DNA of 64,000 bases from Pseudescherichia vulneris NBRC 102420 (GCF_000759795.1 NZ_BBMZ01000008.1:124001-188000), one strand, 5' to 3'; positions 40,802 through 53,977 are shown, counted from the stretch's first letter. Translations and numbers: made by a program. The notes: a model not told the origin generated them from the sequence alone.

Positions 40802-42289
40802 ATGCAATACATCAAGATCCATTCGCTAGATAACGTCGCAGTCGCCCTGGCTGACCTGGCGGAAGGCGCGGAAATTTCTGTCGATAACCACACCGTGCAG
40901 CTGCGCCAGCCGGTGGGACGCGGGCATAAGTTTGCCCTGCAGCCCATCCCGCAGGGGCAGAACGTGGTGAAATACGGTCTGCCGATTGGCCACGCCACGG
41001 CAGATATCGCAGCGGGTGAATACATTCACTCTCACAATGCGCGCACCAATCTGAGCGATCTGGACGAGTATAGCTATCAACCCGATCTTCATGCTGCAGA
41101 AGCGCAGGCGGCGGATCGCGACGTTGAGATCTATCGTCGGGCCAACGGCGAGGTGGGGATCCGCAATGAACTGTGGATCCTGCCAACTGTCGGCTGCGTC
41201 AACGGCATCGCTCGCCAGATCCAGACCCGTTTCTTAAAAGAGACGCAGAATGCTGAAGGCACCGACGGCGTCTTCCTGTTCAGCCACACCTACGGCTGCT
41301 CCCAGCTTGGGGACGATCACGTCAACACCCGCACCATGCTGCAAAATATGGTGCGCCACCCTAACGCGGGTGCGGTCCTGGTGATTGGTCTCGGCTGTGA
41401 GAACAACCAGGTTGATGTGTTCCGCGAAACGCTGGGCGATTTCGACCCGGACCGCGTCCACTTTATGGTCTGCCAACACCAGGAAGACGAAGTGGAAGCG
41501 GGCCTTGAGCATATGCACCAGCTCTATAACGCGATGCGTAACGATAAACGCGAACCGGGCAAGCTGAGCGAGCTGAAGTTTGGCCTTGAGTGCGGCGGTT
41601 CCGATGGCCTCTCTGGCATCACCGCTAACCCGATGCTGGGCCGCTTCTCCGACTACGTGATCGGCAACGGCGGTACGACCGTGCTGACCGAGGTGCCGGA
41701 GATGTTTGGTGCCGAGCAGATCCTGATGAGCCACTGCCGCGATGAGTCCACGTTTGAAAAAACCGTCACCATGGTGAACGACTTCAAACAGTACTTTATC
41801 GCCCACAATCAGCCGATCTACGAGAACCCATCGCCGGGTAACAAAGCGGGTGGCATTACCACCCTGGAAGAGAAGTCGCTGGGCTGCACCCAGAAAGCGG
41901 GGGCCAGCCAGGTGGTTGACGTATTGCGCTACGGCGAGCGTCTGAAAACCCATGGTCTGAACCTGCTGAGCGCGCCGGGTAACGACGCCGTTGCTACCAG
42001 CGCCCTGGCTGGCGCGGGCTGCCATATGGTGCTCTTCTCGACCGGACGCGGTACGCCTTACGGCGGTTTTGTACCGACGGTAAAAATCGCCACCAACAGC
42101 GAGCTGGCGGCGAAGAAAAAACACTGGATCGACTTCGATGCTGGTCAGCTGATCCACGGCAAACTGATGCCGCAGGTGCTGACCGAGTTCGTGGATACCA
42201 TTGTTGAGATCGCTAACGGCAAACAGACCTGCAACGAACGCAACGAGTTCCGCGAGCTGGCGATCTTCAAAAGCGGCGTTACGCTGTAG
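40802..42289 (+). CDS. uxaA: altronate dehydratase UxaA
   Basis: UxaA dehydrates D-altronate to 2-keto-3-deoxy-D-gluconate. The 495-residue protein is of the UxaA/GarD family with an N-terminal SAF-like domain and a C-terminal catalytic domain including GLECGGSDGLSGITANP (about 261-277), paralleling GarD in this window. It follows uxaC by 17 bases and ends before a strong terminator. UxaB, the tagaturonate reductase, is not in the window, as in E. coli. Confidence 0.97.
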   Translation: MQYIKIHSLDNVAVALADLAEGAEISVDNHTVQLRQPVGRGHKFALQPIPQGQNVVKYGLPIGHATADIAAGEYIHSHNARTNLSDLDEYSYQPDLHAAEAQAADRDVEIYRRANGEVGIRNELWILPTVGCVNGIARQIQTRFLKETQNAEGTDGVFLFSHTYGCSQLGDDHVNTRTMLQNMVRHPNAGAVLVIGLGCENNQVDVFRETLGDFDPDRVHFMVCQHQEDEVEAGLEHMHQLYNAMRNDKREPGKLSELKFGLECGGSDGLSGITANPMLGRFSDYVIGNGGTTVLTEVPEMFGAEQILMSHCRDESTFEKTVTMVNDFKQYFIAHNQPIYENPSPGNKAGGITTLEEKSLGCTQKAGASQVVDVLRYGERLKTHGLNLLSAPGNDAVATSALAGAGCHMVLFSTGRGTPYGGFVPTVKIATNSELAAKKKHWIDFDAGQLIHGKLMPQVLTEFVDTIVEIANGKQTCNERNEFRELAIFKSGVTL

Positions 42290-42309
42290 TTCACTTCGGC
42301 GGTAAAGTT

Positions 42310-42344
42310 AAACGGCGTTTCAGCCTCTGAAGCGCCGTTTTTTT
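42310..42344 (+). terminator. uxaCA intrinsic terminator
   Basis: A 14-bp stem with one G-U pair (42310-42323 with 42327-42340) and a 3-nt loop is followed by a T tract. It is one of the strongest terminators in the window and lies about 20 bases after uxaA. Confidence 0.95.
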
Positions 42345-42366
42345 ATATCACGCGATAAGGATCCCT

Positions 42367-42885
42367 ATGACCGCATATTGGCTTGCCCAGGGCGTTGGCG
42401 TCATCGCCTTTGTGGTAGGTATCACGACCTTTATCAACCGCGACGAGCGGCGTTTCAAGAAGCAGCTCTCCCTCTACAGCGCCATTATCGGCGTGCACTT
42501 CTTCCTGATGGGGGCGTTTCCCGCCGGATCAAGCGCTCTGCTCAACGCTATCCGCACCCTGATCACCCTGCGCACCCGCAGCCTGTGGGTAATGGCGCTC
42601 TTTATCGTGCTCACCGGCGGGCTGGGGTTGGCAAAGTTTAACCATGCGATGGAGCTGCTGCCGGTGTTTAGCACCATTGTCAGCACCTGGGCGCTGTTCC
42701 GTCTAAAGGGGTTGGCGATGCGCGGCGTGCTCTGGTGCTCTACCGCCTGCTGGGTAGCGCATAATTTCTGGCTGGGGTCGATTGGCGGCACGCTGATTGA
42801 GAGTAGCTTTTTGATTGTTAACGGTCTGACCATCATCCGCTTCTGGCGTATGCAGCAGCGCGGGATCGATCCGTTCAAGGTGTAG
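42367..42885 (+). CDS. ygjV: YgjV family inner-membrane protein
   Basis: This 172-residue membrane protein matches E. coli YgjV (Imp-YgjV family) with about five membrane segments. It starts MTAYWLAQGVGVIAF and ends RGIDPFKV, about ten residues shorter at the C terminus than E. coli. No function is known. It has an AAGGA ribosome-binding site and stands alone after the uxaCA terminator. A REP starts at its stop codon. Confidence 0.92.
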   Translation: MTAYWLAQGVGVIAFVVGITTFINRDERRFKKQLSLYSAIIGVHFFLMGAFPAGSSALLNAIRTLITLRTRSLWVMALFIVLTGGLGLAKFNHAMELLPVFSTIVSTWALFRLKGLAMRGVLWCSTACWVAHNFWLGSIGGTLIESSFLIVNGLTIIRFWRMQQRGIDPFKV

Positions 42886-42910
42886 ACCCGGCAGCGTTGC
42901 GCCGCCGGGT
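42886..42910. repeat. REP-like palindrome
   Basis: A palindrome with arms ACCCGGC and GCCGGGT begins directly after the ygjV stop, between the convergent genes ygjV and sstT. Confidence 0.75.
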
Positions 42911-42928
42911 ATAAGGCTGATGAAGGTC

Positions 42929-44170
42929 TTAGCTACGCAGGGCGTTTTTCGCCAGGCGCTCGTCTTCCGCCATACAGGCCGCGGCGGTAAAGAGCACGTC
43001 GGTGGAGGAGTTCAGCGCCGTTTCGCAGGAGTCCTGCAGCACGCCGATAATAAAGCCCACCGCCACTACCTGCATGGCAATATCGTTCGGGATGCCAAAC
43101 ATATTACAGGCCAGCGGGATCAGCAGCAGCGAGCCGCCCGCCACGCCGGAGGCTCCACAGGCGCACAGGGAGGCGACCACGCTCAGCAGCAACGCCGTAG
43201 GCAGATCCACTGGAATACCCAGAGTGTGTACCGCCGCCAGGGTCAGCACCGTAATAGTGATCGCCGCACCGGCCATGTTAATGGTTGCGCCCAGCGGCAC
43301 GGAGACGGAGTAGGTGTCGCGGTCCAGGTTCAGCTTTTCGCACAGCGTCATGTTAACCGGAATGTTGGCCGCCGAGCTGCGGGTAAAGAAGGCGTAGACT
43401 CCGCTTTCGCGCAGGCACATAAACACCAGCGGGTAGGGGTTACGACGGATCTTCCAGAACACCAGCAGCGGGTTGATGATCAGCGCTACCAGCAGCATGC
43501 AGCCGATCAGAACAACCAGCAGCTGGGCATAGCCAAACAGGGTGTCAAAACCGGTGGTGGCGAGGGTCGAGGCAACCAGGCCGAAGATACCGATAGGCGC
43601 GAAACGGATCACCAGCTGCACCATAAAGGTTACCGCGCTGGAGACATCATTCAGCAGATTTTTAGTCGTCTCGTTACCATGGCGCAGGGCAAAGCCCAGC
43701 CCGACGGCCCAAACCAGAATGCCAATGTAGTTGGCGTTCAACAGGGCGTCGATCGGGTTAGAGACCATGCTCATCAGCAGGCCGCGCAGCACCTCTACGA
43801 TGCCCGACGGCGGCGTGATCTCCGTTGCGCCGGTAACCAGCTGCAGCGTCGAGGGGAACAGGAAGCTAAACACCACCGCCGTCAGCGCGGCGGAGAAGGT
43901 CCCCAGCAGATAGAGAAACAGAATAGGGCGGATACTGGTTTTCTGACCGTGCTGGTGGTTAGCAATGGAGGCCATAACCAGCATTAATACCAGCACCGGC
44001 GCGACGGCCTTCAGCGCGCCAACGAAGAGGGTGCCAAGCAGCCCCACGGCAATTGCCGCAGGCTTGGAGATCCACGCCAGCAGAATACCGAGCACTAGCC
44101 CGACAAGGATCTGTTTTACAAGACTGCCCCGCATAAAATGCTTGAACAGGCCAGACGGTTGTGTCGCCAT
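42929..44170 (-). CDS. sstT: sodium/serine-threonine symporter SstT
   Basis: SstT imports serine and threonine with sodium. The 413-residue product is a DAACS (SLC1-like) transporter, with the conserved [20 protein letters not shown]-type stretch (serine-rich hairpin region) and [16 protein letters not shown] (about 296-311). It matches E. coli SstT in length. A clear AAGGA site precedes the ATG. The 208 bases upstream hold a promoter region and a REP-like palindrome. Confidence 0.96.
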   Translation of the reverse strand: MATQPSGLFKHFMRGSLVKQILVGLVLGILLAWISKPAAIAVGLLGTLFVGALKAVAPVLVLMLVMASIANHQHGQKTSIRPILFLYLLGTFSAALTAVVFSFLFPSTLQLVTGATEITPPSGIVEVLRGLLMSMVSNPIDALLNANYIGILVWAVGLGFALRHGNETTKNLLNDVSSAVTFMVQLVIRFAPIGIFGLVASTLATTGFDTLFGYAQLLVVLIGCMLLVALIINPLLVFWKIRRNPYPLVFMCLRESGVYAFFTRSSAANIPVNMTLCEKLNLDRDTYSVSVPLGATINMAGAAITITVLTLAAVHTLGIPVDLPTALLLSVVASLCACGASGVAGGSLLLIPLACNMFGIPNDIAMQVVAVGFIIGVLQDSCETALNSSTDVLFTAAACMAEDERLAKNALRS

Positions 44171-44346
44171 GATAGTTCCTTAAGTGAAATTGCGTTCCAG
44201 TCGGAATGTGCTCTGTGTCACGTTTATGTCCGAATGTAACTGAATGTTTGCCTGGTTGAGTATATGGAAAGAACTATCGAGGGGAAGTGCAACGTGCTGG
44301 ATTTTACGTACTGCGTCAAAGTTTTTAACTAAGTATTTACATTTTT

Positions 44347-44370
44347 CCGGGCGGCGCTCACGCCGCCCGG
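44347..44370. repeat. REP-like palindrome between sstT and alx
   Basis: A perfect 10-bp palindrome (44347-44356 with 44361-44370, loop CTCA) lies just past the alx stop. It has REP-type arms. No T tract follows it on the minus strand, so it is not a standard terminator for alx. Confidence 0.75.
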
Positions 44371-44378
44371 CGTAATGA

Positions 44379-45347
44379 TTATGAGAGTCGCTGCTTCTTG
44401 TCGTTCTGATGGTTAACCCAGGCATTGATCAGCAGGGTTACCGCCAGGATGCCGCCCACCACGCCCAGCGAGATAGCGATGGGGATATGGTAGAAATCGA
44501 CGATCAGCATCTTGATACCGATAAACACCAGGATCACCGACAGACCGTACTTCAGCATTGCAAAACGCTCCGCTACGCCCGCCAGCAGGAAGTACATTGC
44601 ACGCAGGCCGAGGATGGCGAACAGGTTTGAGGTCAGCACGATAAACGGGTCGGTGGTGACGGCGAAGATCGCCGGGATACTGTCCACCGCAAAGATCACA
44701 TCGCTCAGCTCCACAAGGATCAGCACCAGCAGCAGCGGGGTGGCATACAGCAGGCCGTTGCGCCGCACGAAGAAGTGCTCGCTCTCAATGGTATCGGTCA
44801 TGCGCAGATGTCCGCGCAGCCAGCGCACCATCGGCTTGTCACCGATCCCGGCCTCGTCCTCTTTCGCCAGCGCCATTTTGACCCCGGTGAAGAGCAGGAA
44901 TGCACCAAAGACGTAGAGCAGCCACTCGAACTGCGTGATCAGCCAGCTACCGGCGAAGATCATGATGGTACGTAGCACAATCGCGCCCAGTACGCCGTAG
45001 ATCAGCACCCGACGCTGGAGGGCAGGCGGGATAGAGAAGTAGCTGAACAGCATCAGCCAGACGAAGACGTTATCCACCGCCAGCGCTTTTTCGATCAGGT
45101 AGCCGGTGAGGAAGGCGAGCGCCTGCGGATCGGCCACGGCCCGTCCTTCGGTGCTCGCCAGATACCACCAGAAGACAGCGTTAAACAGCAGCGAGAGGGT
45201 GACCCACAGGATCGACCAGCCGGCCGCCTGTTTCATGGTCATGGTATGGGTGCCACGACGGCCATGAAGCAGAAGGTCGATAGCCAGCATGATCACAACG
45301 ACTACAGCGAATCCGCCCCACAGGAGCGGTGTGCCGACACTATTCAT
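44379..45347 (-). CDS. alx: TerC family manganese exporter Alx
   Basis: Alx is a TerC-family inner-membrane protein that exports manganese and is induced at high pH or high Mn. The 322-residue product has about nine membrane segments, with acidic membrane motifs such as [16 protein letters not shown] (about 92-107) and [20 protein letters not shown] (about 210-229). I start at [10 protein letters not shown] to match E. coli; the open frame extends upstream only into the riboswitch leader. Its expression is expected to be set by the yybP-ykoY leader element directly upstream. Confidence 0.96.
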   Translation of the reverse strand: MNSVGTPLLWGGFAVVVVIMLAIDLLLHGRRGTHTMTMKQAAGWSILWVTLSLLFNAVFWWYLASTEGRAVADPQALAFLTGYLIEKALAVDNVFVWLMLFSYFSIPPALQRRVLIYGVLGAIVLRTIMIFAGSWLITQFEWLLYVFGAFLLFTGVKMALAKEDEAGIGDKPMVRWLRGHLRMTDTIESEHFFVRRNGLLYATPLLLVLILVELSDVIFAVDSIPAIFAVTTDPFIVLTSNLFAILGLRAMYFLLAGVAERFAMLKYGLSVILVFIGIKMLIVDFYHIPIAISLGVVGGILAVTLLINAWVNHQNDKKQRLS

Positions 45348-45365
45348 AGAGAGTTTCCTTGCAAT

Positions 45366-45402
45366 AAAAACAAAAACGGCCAACGTCGAAAGACGGCAGC
45401 CG
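45366..45402 (-). terminator. alx leader terminator (expression platform)
   Basis: On the minus strand an 11-bp stem with one mismatch (45392-45402 with 45377-45387) is followed by a T-rich tract (TTTTTGTTTTT) just before the alx ribosome-binding site. It is the probable Mn/pH-controlled terminator of the alx riboswitch. Confidence 0.85.
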
Positions 45403-45411
45403 CTTGTTTTT

Positions 45412-45537
45412 AGAGCACAGGGCCTCGCCTTTCGGCAAGGTCTCACTTACACCCTGTTCAGGATGCCCGGCGACCGGATGCGTAAACGCATCGTAATGAC
45501 GACCTGCCGGCGAAGAAGTTACTCCCCTTTGCTAGTA
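45412..45537 (-). promoter_or_regulatory. yybP-ykoY manganese riboswitch (PRE element) of alx
   Basis: Read on the minus strand, the leader has AAAGGGGAGTAAC at its 5' side, then CGCCGGCAGG, the CGGTCGCCGGGCATCCTG segment and GAGACCTTGCC, the conserved core of the yybP-ykoY family. It is a near match to the E. coli alx PRE element (small RNA SraF). The aptamer senses Mn(II) and, in E. coli, alkaline pH during transcription. The leader and terminator together span about 170 bases before alx. Confidence 0.9.
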
Positions 45538-45596
45538 ACAAAATATGTCAGAGCAGAGAGGGCGTCAATGTCAGCCCCCTCCGGTTTTACATACCT

Positions 45597-46598
45597 TTAC
45601 GCCGGTAAGTCCAGCTGTGCAGCAGCGTCCGCCGGGAACACGACGCCCGTCTGGCGGCGGATCTCGGTGAGCACCTTGGCGGTAATACGGCTCACCTCAA
45701 GGCCAGCGTGGTTAACCGTGTTCTCATCCACCAGCTGGGCAAACCGCTCCGCTTCATAGAGCATGGTGTTGATATGCTGCGGCTGGGTGATCTCCTGCGG
45801 CTTGCCGCCGCGCGGCACAAACGACACGCGCTGGCACTCGGAGAGGTGCTCAATCACCAGCGCGCCATCCTCGCCCTGGATCTCGCTGGCCAACGAGGAG
45901 TCGCTGACCTTGGAGTGCTGCAACGTGACGCTGAAGTCACCGTAGTTCAGCACCGCTACGCCGTGACCGTCGACGCCGCTCGGCAGCAGGCTGGCGGTGG
46001 CCTGCACGCTCTGCGGCTCGCCCCACAGCGCTACCGCTGAAGCCAGGCAGTAGAAGCCAATATCCATGATCGAGCCGTTAGAGAAGGCCGGATTGAAGGT
46101 ATTGGGGTTCTCGCCGTTGAGGTAGCGCGGATAGCGTGAGGAGTACTGGCAGTAGTTAAAGAACACCTTCCGCAGCGTGCCCACCTTCGGCAGCGACTGT
46201 TGCACCAGCTGGAAGTTAGGCAGCGCGGCGGTCTTAAACGCTTCAAACAGCACGACGCCGTTTTCCCGCGCAACCGCGATGGCCGCCTCGACTTCCTGTA
46301 AATTTGAGGCCAGCGGCTTCTCGCAGATCACATGCTTCTTATGCCGTAAAAAGAGCTCGGTCTGCGAGAAGTGCAGCGAGTTGGGGCTGGCGATATACAC
46401 CGCGTCGATAGATTCACTCTGTGCCAGGGCGTCGAGCGAGGTAAAGAGATGCTCAACGGGATAATCGCTGGCAAAGTGCTCAGCCTGCTCAAGGCTGCGG
46501 GAGTAGACGCCGGTCAGCTTCAGCTTGCCGGTCTCATGGGCGGCATCAACGAACTGGCGGGTGATCCAGTTGGTGCCAACGACTGCGAAACGTATCAT
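45597..46598 (-). CDS. ygjR: Gfo/Idh/MocA family oxidoreductase YgjR
   Basis: This 333-residue NAD(P)-dependent oxidoreductase matches E. coli YgjR. The Rossmann motif is near the N terminus (RFAVVGTNWITRQF), with the family signature CEKPLASN (about 93-100). The substrate is unknown, probably a sugar or sugar-acid derivative. I start at MIRFAVVG, preceded by AAAGGATTT; the frame is open 12 codons further. It stands alone, between alx and ygjP. Confidence 0.93.
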   Translation of the reverse strand: MIRFAVVGTNWITRQFVDAAHETGKLKLTGVYSRSLEQAEHFASDYPVEHLFTSLDALAQSESIDAVYIASPNSLHFSQTELFLRHKKHVICEKPLASNLQEVEAAIAVARENGVVLFEAFKTAALPNFQLVQQSLPKVGTLRKVFFNYCQYSSRYPRYLNGENPNTFNPAFSNGSIMDIGFYCLASAVALWGEPQSVQATASLLPSGVDGHGVAVLNYGDFSVTLQHSKVSDSSLASEIQGEDGALVIEHLSECQRVSFVPRGGKPQEITQPQHINTMLYEAERFAQLVDENTVNHAGLEVSRITAKVLTEIRRQTGVVFPADAAAQLDLPA

Positions 46599-46665
46599 AA
46601 ATCCTTTATGCTCCATCGGGGACAGTCTGCCCAATGTAGCATGTCAGAATGACAAAACGAGTGCG

Positions 46666-47169
46666 CTATTGCGCAAAATCGCTAAGGGAGCGGTGCGTCA
46701 GCCACAGGCGGGTGTCGAACTCCAGCTGATGGTACTGCGGCTCCATATGGCAGCACAGCTGGTAGAAGGCTTTATCGTGCTCCTTCTCCTTAAGATGCGC
46801 CAGCTCGTGGACGGCGATCATGCGCAAGAACGGCTCCGGCGCGCTGCGAAACACGGTGGCGATGCGGATCTCTGCCTTGGCCTTCAGCTTGCCGCCCTGT
46901 ACCCGGGAGACGGCGGTATGCAGACCGAGGGCGTTCTTCAGGACGTGGATCTTATTGTCGTAGGCCACCTTGTTGATCGGCGGCGCGTTGCGCAGGAACT
47001 CGCTTTTCAGATCCTGAATATAGCTATAGAGCGCTTTGTCGGTAGTGACGCTGTGCTGGCCCGGGTAGCGCTTCTCTAGCACCTCGCCGAGGCGATTTTG
47101 CGCAATGAGCGACTGCACCTGGGCCAGTAGATTTTCCGGATAGCCCTGGAGATAGAGAAGATTGCTCAT
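46666..47169 (-). CDS. ygjP: YgjP/DUF45 family zinc metallopeptidase
   Basis: This 167-residue protein has the zinc metallopeptidase motif HELAH (121-125) and a further His131 in KEKEHDKAF, the arrangement of the YgjP/DUF45 (M48-like) family. It matches E. coli YgjP, for which no physiological substrate is established. I start at MSNLLYLQGY to match E. coli; the open frame runs 39 codons upstream into the rlmG promoter region. It is divergent from rlmG. Confidence 0.92.
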   Translation of the reverse strand: MSNLLYLQGYPENLLAQVQSLIAQNRLGEVLEKRYPGQHSVTTDKALYSYIQDLKSEFLRNAPPINKVAYDNKIHVLKNALGLHTAVSRVQGGKLKAKAEIRIATVFRSAPEPFLRMIAVHELAHLKEKEHDKAFYQLCCHMEPQYHQLEFDTRLWLTHRSLSDFAQ

Positions 47170-47255
47170 TATTGCCCCGCGATAACAGTTAAAAAAGGGT
47201 ATACTCACGCCCCCGCTCAGGGGACAACACCGAATTTTACCATCCAGGAGGGCCG

Positions 47256-48392
47256 ATGAGCCATTCAGACAACGGTTTCCGTTCACTAAACTTAAAGCGT
47301 TTTCCGGAAACGGACGACGTCAACCCGCTGCAGGCGTGGGAAGCGGCCGATGAGTATCTGCTGCAGCAGCTGGACGAAACCGAAATCAGCGGCCCGGTCC
47401 TGATTTTTAACGATACCTTTGGGGCGCTGGCCTGCGCGCTGGTGGAGCATACGCCTTTCAGCATCGGCGACTCCTACTTAAGCGAGCTGGCGACCCGGGA
47501 GAACCTGCGCCACAACGAGCTGGATGAGGGCAGCGTCACCTTCCTCGACAGCACCGCCGCCTATCCGGCCGCGCCTGGCGTCGTGCTGATCAAGATCCCA
47601 AAAACGCTGGCGCTGCTGGAGCAGCAGCTGCGCGCCCTGCGTCAGGTCGTGACGCCAGAGACGCGGATTATCGCTGGCACCAAGGCTCGCGATATCCACA
47701 ACTCGACTCTGGAGCTGTTCGAGAAGATCCTCGGCCCGACCACCACCACGCTGGCGTGGAAAAAGGCGCGGCTGGTGAACTGTACCTTTAACGCCCCGGC
47801 GTTAAATGATGTGCAGGAGACCCTGAGCTGGAAGCTGGACGGTACGCCGTGGACTATTCATAACCACGCCAACGTCTTCTCCCGTACCGGGCTGGATATA
47901 GGCGCTCGCTTCTTCCTCCAGCACCTGCCGGAAAATCTGGAGGGGGAGATTGTCGATCTCGGCTGCGGTAACGGCGTGATTGGCCTGACCCTGCTGGAGA
48001 AGAACCCCGAGGCGCAGGTAGTGTTTGTTGATGAGTCGCCGATGGCAGTGGCCTCCAGCCGCCTGAACGTCGAGACCAACATGCCCGACGCGCAGGATCG
48101 CTGCGAGTTTATGATCAACAACGCGCTCTCCGGCGTAGAGCCATACCGCTTTAACGCGGTGTTCTGCAACCCGCCGTTCCACCAGAAGCACGCCCTGACG
48201 GATCATATCGCCTGGGAGATGTTCCACCACGCGCGTCGCTGCCTGAAAACCAACGGCGAGCTGTATATCGTGGCTAACCGCCACCTGGACTACTTCCATA
48301 AGCTGAAGAAGATCTTCGGCAACTGCACCACCGTTGCTACCAACAGCAAGTTTGTGGTGCTGAAGGCGGTGAAGCTGGCGCGCAGGCGTTAA
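47256..48392 (+). CDS. rlmG: 23S rRNA (guanine1835-N2)-methyltransferase RlmG
   Basis: RlmG makes m2G1835 in 23S rRNA of the large subunit. The 378-residue protein has a degenerate N-terminal methyltransferase-like domain and a catalytic C-terminal SAM domain, with motif I VDLGCGNG (233-240) and the NPPF motif (305-308) typical of N2-guanine and N6-adenine methylases. It matches E. coli RlmG. AGGAGGG lies just before the ATG. It is divergent from ygjP and convergent with fadH. Confidence 0.97.
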   Translation: MSHSDNGFRSLNLKRFPETDDVNPLQAWEAADEYLLQQLDETEISGPVLIFNDTFGALACALVEHTPFSIGDSYLSELATRENLRHNELDEGSVTFLDSTAAYPAAPGVVLIKIPKTLALLEQQLRALRQVVTPETRIIAGTKARDIHNSTLELFEKILGPTTTTLAWKKARLVNCTFNAPALNDVQETLSWKLDGTPWTIHNHANVFSRTGLDIGARFFLQHLPENLEGEIVDLGCGNGVIGLTLLEKNPEAQVVFVDESPMAVASSRLNVETNMPDAQDRCEFMINNALSGVEPYRFNAVFCNPPFHQKHALTDHIAWEMFHHARRCLKTNGELYIVANRHLDYFHKLKKIFGNCTTVATNSKFVVLKAVKLARRR

Positions 48393-48423
48393 TTCCCATT
48401 CCGGCGGAGTGGTTTGTGGTTTT

Positions 48424-48453
48424 GTAGGCCCGGTAAGCGCAGCGCCACCGGGC
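48424..48453. repeat. REP element
   Basis: This is a REP palindrome between the convergent genes rlmG and fadH. Confidence 0.87.
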
Positions 48454-48458
48454 GTATG

Positions 48459-50579
<2,121 letters not shown>

Positions 50580-50585
50580 TCAAAG

Positions 50586-50621
50586 AATGGCGTTGGCCCC
50601 CATCCGTAAACGGGGACCAAC
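50586..50621 (-). terminator. possible patA terminator hairpin
   Basis: On the minus strand CGTTGG and the following C-rich run pair with the G-rich run and CCAACG (50616-50621 with 50590-50595 at the outer stem). It lies a few bases after the patA stop. The T tract is weak, so termination strength is uncertain. Confidence 0.55.
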
Positions 50622-50625
50622 GTAG

Positions 50626-52047
<1,422 letters not shown>

Positions 52048-52051
52048 TTAT

Positions 52052-52067
52052 TGCAGGGATTACGCCA
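52052..52067 (-). promoter_or_regulatory. sigma-54 promoter of patA
   Basis: On the minus strand TGGCGTAATCCCTGCA has GG (52066-52065) and GC (52054-52053) at the -24/-12 spacing, with TGGC and TGCA matching the sigma-54 consensus. Transcription would start near 52041, about 36 bases before the TTG start. In E. coli patA (ygjG) has a sigma-54 promoter. Confidence 0.75.
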
Positions 52068-52205
52068 CTTCGGCATGAGTAGCAAAAATCGGGATAAACG
52101 CCAGGTAAAAACAGCGCTGCACAAAATTTAATCATGCCAAATGATGTCCGCCATAGGTAACCCTTGGGCATTTTTCGAAGGATTTTGCAGGCTTACGGCA
52201 CCGAC

Positions 52206-52222
52206 TGCACCAGCGTAGTGCA
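52206..52222. promoter_or_regulatory. NtrC-type enhancer site upstream of patA
   Basis: TGCACC-AGCGT-AGTGCA differs from the NtrC consensus TGCACC-N5-GGTGCA at one position. Its centre is about 170 bases upstream of the predicted patA start, a typical enhancer distance. Confidence 0.7.
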
Positions 52223-52362
52223 GGACGTGCTACACAAACGGGCAGGGCGAATACGCCTTTGGAGGTAGTTTCATATCGAAAGTATTTGAAATCAATCTAT
52301 TAGAAGGGCGTATAAAAAGTGCGGTTTAGTGATTTTTTGCGATCGCGATCGGTTTTAACAAC

Positions 52363-52389
52363 TAAAGATAAATTTTTTACCGCCGAAAA
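52363..52389 (+). promoter_or_regulatory. sigma-28 (FliA) promoter of aer
   Basis: TAAA (52363-52366), a 15-base spacer and GCCGAAAA (52382-52389) match the FliA consensus TAAA-N15-GCCGATAA with one mismatch. It lies about 50 bases before the aer start, as expected for a chemotaxis gene. Confidence 0.85.
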
Positions 52390-52438
52390 ATGATTAGTCT
52401 AAAAAATTAACATATAACACCTGCAAGGAATGCCCGCC

Positions 52439-53959
52439 ATGTCCTCTCAACGCTATGTCACCCAGAACGAGTACGCCCTGGACGATGACACCACCCTGAT
52501 GTCCACCACCGATCTGCAAAGCTACATGACCCATGCCAATGACACTTTTGTGCAGGTGAGCGGCTATACGCTTAACGAGCTCTTGGGTCAGCCGCACAAT
52601 CTGGTGCGCCATCCAGATATGCCGAAAGCGGCCTTTGCCGACATGTGGTACACGCTCCAGCAGGGTGAGCCGTGGAGCGGCATTGTAAAAAACCGCCGTA
52701 AAAATGGCGATCACTACTGGGTGCGGGCTAACGCGGTGCCGGTGGTGCGTAACGGTCAGACCACGGGCTATATGTCGATCCGTAATCGGGCGACGCCGGA
52801 CGAGATCGCTGCCGTTGAGCCGCTCTACAAGGCGCTGAATGAAGGACGCTGCAACCGGCGGATCCATAAGGGGCTGGTGGTACGTAAAAGCTGGCTCGGC
52901 AAGCTGCCGGCCATGCCGCTGCGCTGGCGGGTACGCGGCGTGATGGCGGTGCTGTTTGCGCTGATGGCGGCCTCGCTCACGTTAAGCCATGCCGGGTGGA
53001 GCGCAATAGCAGCCAGTGCGGTGGTAATGCTGCTGGGGACGTTGCTGTTTGAGCAGCAGATTGTCCGCCCGGTAGAGAATGTGGCGCGTCAGGCGCTGAA
53101 GGTTGCCACCGGCGAGCGTAACAGCGTGGAGCATCTCAACCGCAGCGACGAGCTAGGGCTCACCCTGCGCGCGGTCGGCCAGCTGGGCCTGATGTGCCGC
53201 TGGTTAATTCATGATATTTCTGGTCAGGTCGCCAGCGTGCGTAACGGCAGCGAACGCCTGGCCCAGGGCAATGAAGATCTTAACGACCGCACCCGCCAGA
53301 CGGTCACCAACGTTCAGCAGACCGTGGCCACGATGAACCAGATGGCGGCGTCGGTACAGAGCAACTCTGAAACCGCCGCTGAGGTCGATAAACTGTCGAT
53401 GGCGGCGAGCACAGCGGCGAGCGAAGGCGGAGAGGCGATGCAGACGGTAGTGAAAACCATGGATGATATTGCCGACAGCACGCAGCGTATCGGCTCTATC
53501 ACCACACTTATCAATGACATCGCCTTCCAGACCAACATTCTGGCGCTCAACGCGGCGGTTGAAGCGGCTCGCGCCGGGGAGCAGGGCAAAGGCTTTGCCG
53601 TGGTGGCCGGGGAAGTTCGTCATCTGGCGAACCGCAGCGCCAACGCGGCGAACGATATCCGTAAGCTAATTGATGCCAGCGCCAGCAAGGTACAGTCCGG
53701 CGCGGATCAGGTTCACGCCGCTGGGCGTACCATGGATGACATCGTGGAGCAGGTGAAAAACGTGACGCGCCTGATTGCCCAGATCAGCCACTCTACCTCG
53801 GAGCAGGCGACGGGCTTGTCAGAGCTCACCCGGGCGGTGGCCGAGCTGGACGGCATTACGCAGAAAAATGCCGAGCTGGTCGAAGAGAGCGCGCAAATTT
53901 CGGCGATGGTTAAGCATCGCGCTAACCGTCTGGAAGATGCCGTTACCGTCCTGCATTAA
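52439..53959 (+). CDS. aer: aerotaxis receptor Aer
   Basis: Aer is an FAD-containing energy sensor that signals through CheW and CheA to guide cells to favourable oxygen levels. The 506-residue product has an N-terminal PAS domain (about 20-120, with VSGYTLNELLGQPHN and NRRKNGDHYW), a short hydrophobic hairpin anchor (about 165-205), a HAMP-like region and a cytoplasmic MCP signalling domain with the hairpin tip [21 protein letters not shown] chose MSSQRYVTQ as the start, which gives the E. coli length and proper spacing to AAGGA; an ATG three codons earlier overlaps that site. It is divergent from patA. A sigma-28 promoter precedes it and a strong terminator follows. Confidence 0.96.
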   Translation: MSSQRYVTQNEYALDDDTTLMSTTDLQSYMTHANDTFVQVSGYTLNELLGQPHNLVRHPDMPKAAFADMWYTLQQGEPWSGIVKNRRKNGDHYWVRANAVPVVRNGQTTGYMSIRNRATPDEIAAVEPLYKALNEGRCNRRIHKGLVVRKSWLGKLPAMPLRWRVRGVMAVLFALMAASLTLSHAGWSAIAASAVVMLLGTLLFEQQIVRPVENVARQALKVATGERNSVEHLNRSDELGLTLRAVGQLGLMCRWLIHDISGQVASVRNGSERLAQGNEDLNDRTRQTVTNVQQTVATMNQMAASVQSNSETAAEVDKLSMAASTAASEGGEAMQTVVKTMDDIADSTQRIGSITTLINDIAFQTNILALNAAVEAARAGEQGKGFAVVAGEVRHLANRSANAANDIRKLIDASASKVQSGADQVHAAGRTMDDIVEQVKNVTRLIAQISHSTSEQATGLSELTRAVAELDGITQKNAELVEESAQISAMVKHRANRLEDAVTVLH

Positions 53960-53977
53960 TTAGCGCCATTTATTCAT

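Noticed and set aside
44347-44370. Perfect GC palindrome as the alx terminator
   Set aside because: The sequence following the hairpin on the minus strand is A-rich, not T-rich. It is better called a REP-like element.
52103-52126. TTGGCATGATTAAATTTTGTGC on the minus strand, considered as a patA sigma-54 promoter (pieces read at positions given)
   Set aside because: The GG and GC are too far apart for the -24/-12 spacing. The site at 52052-52067 has the right spacing.
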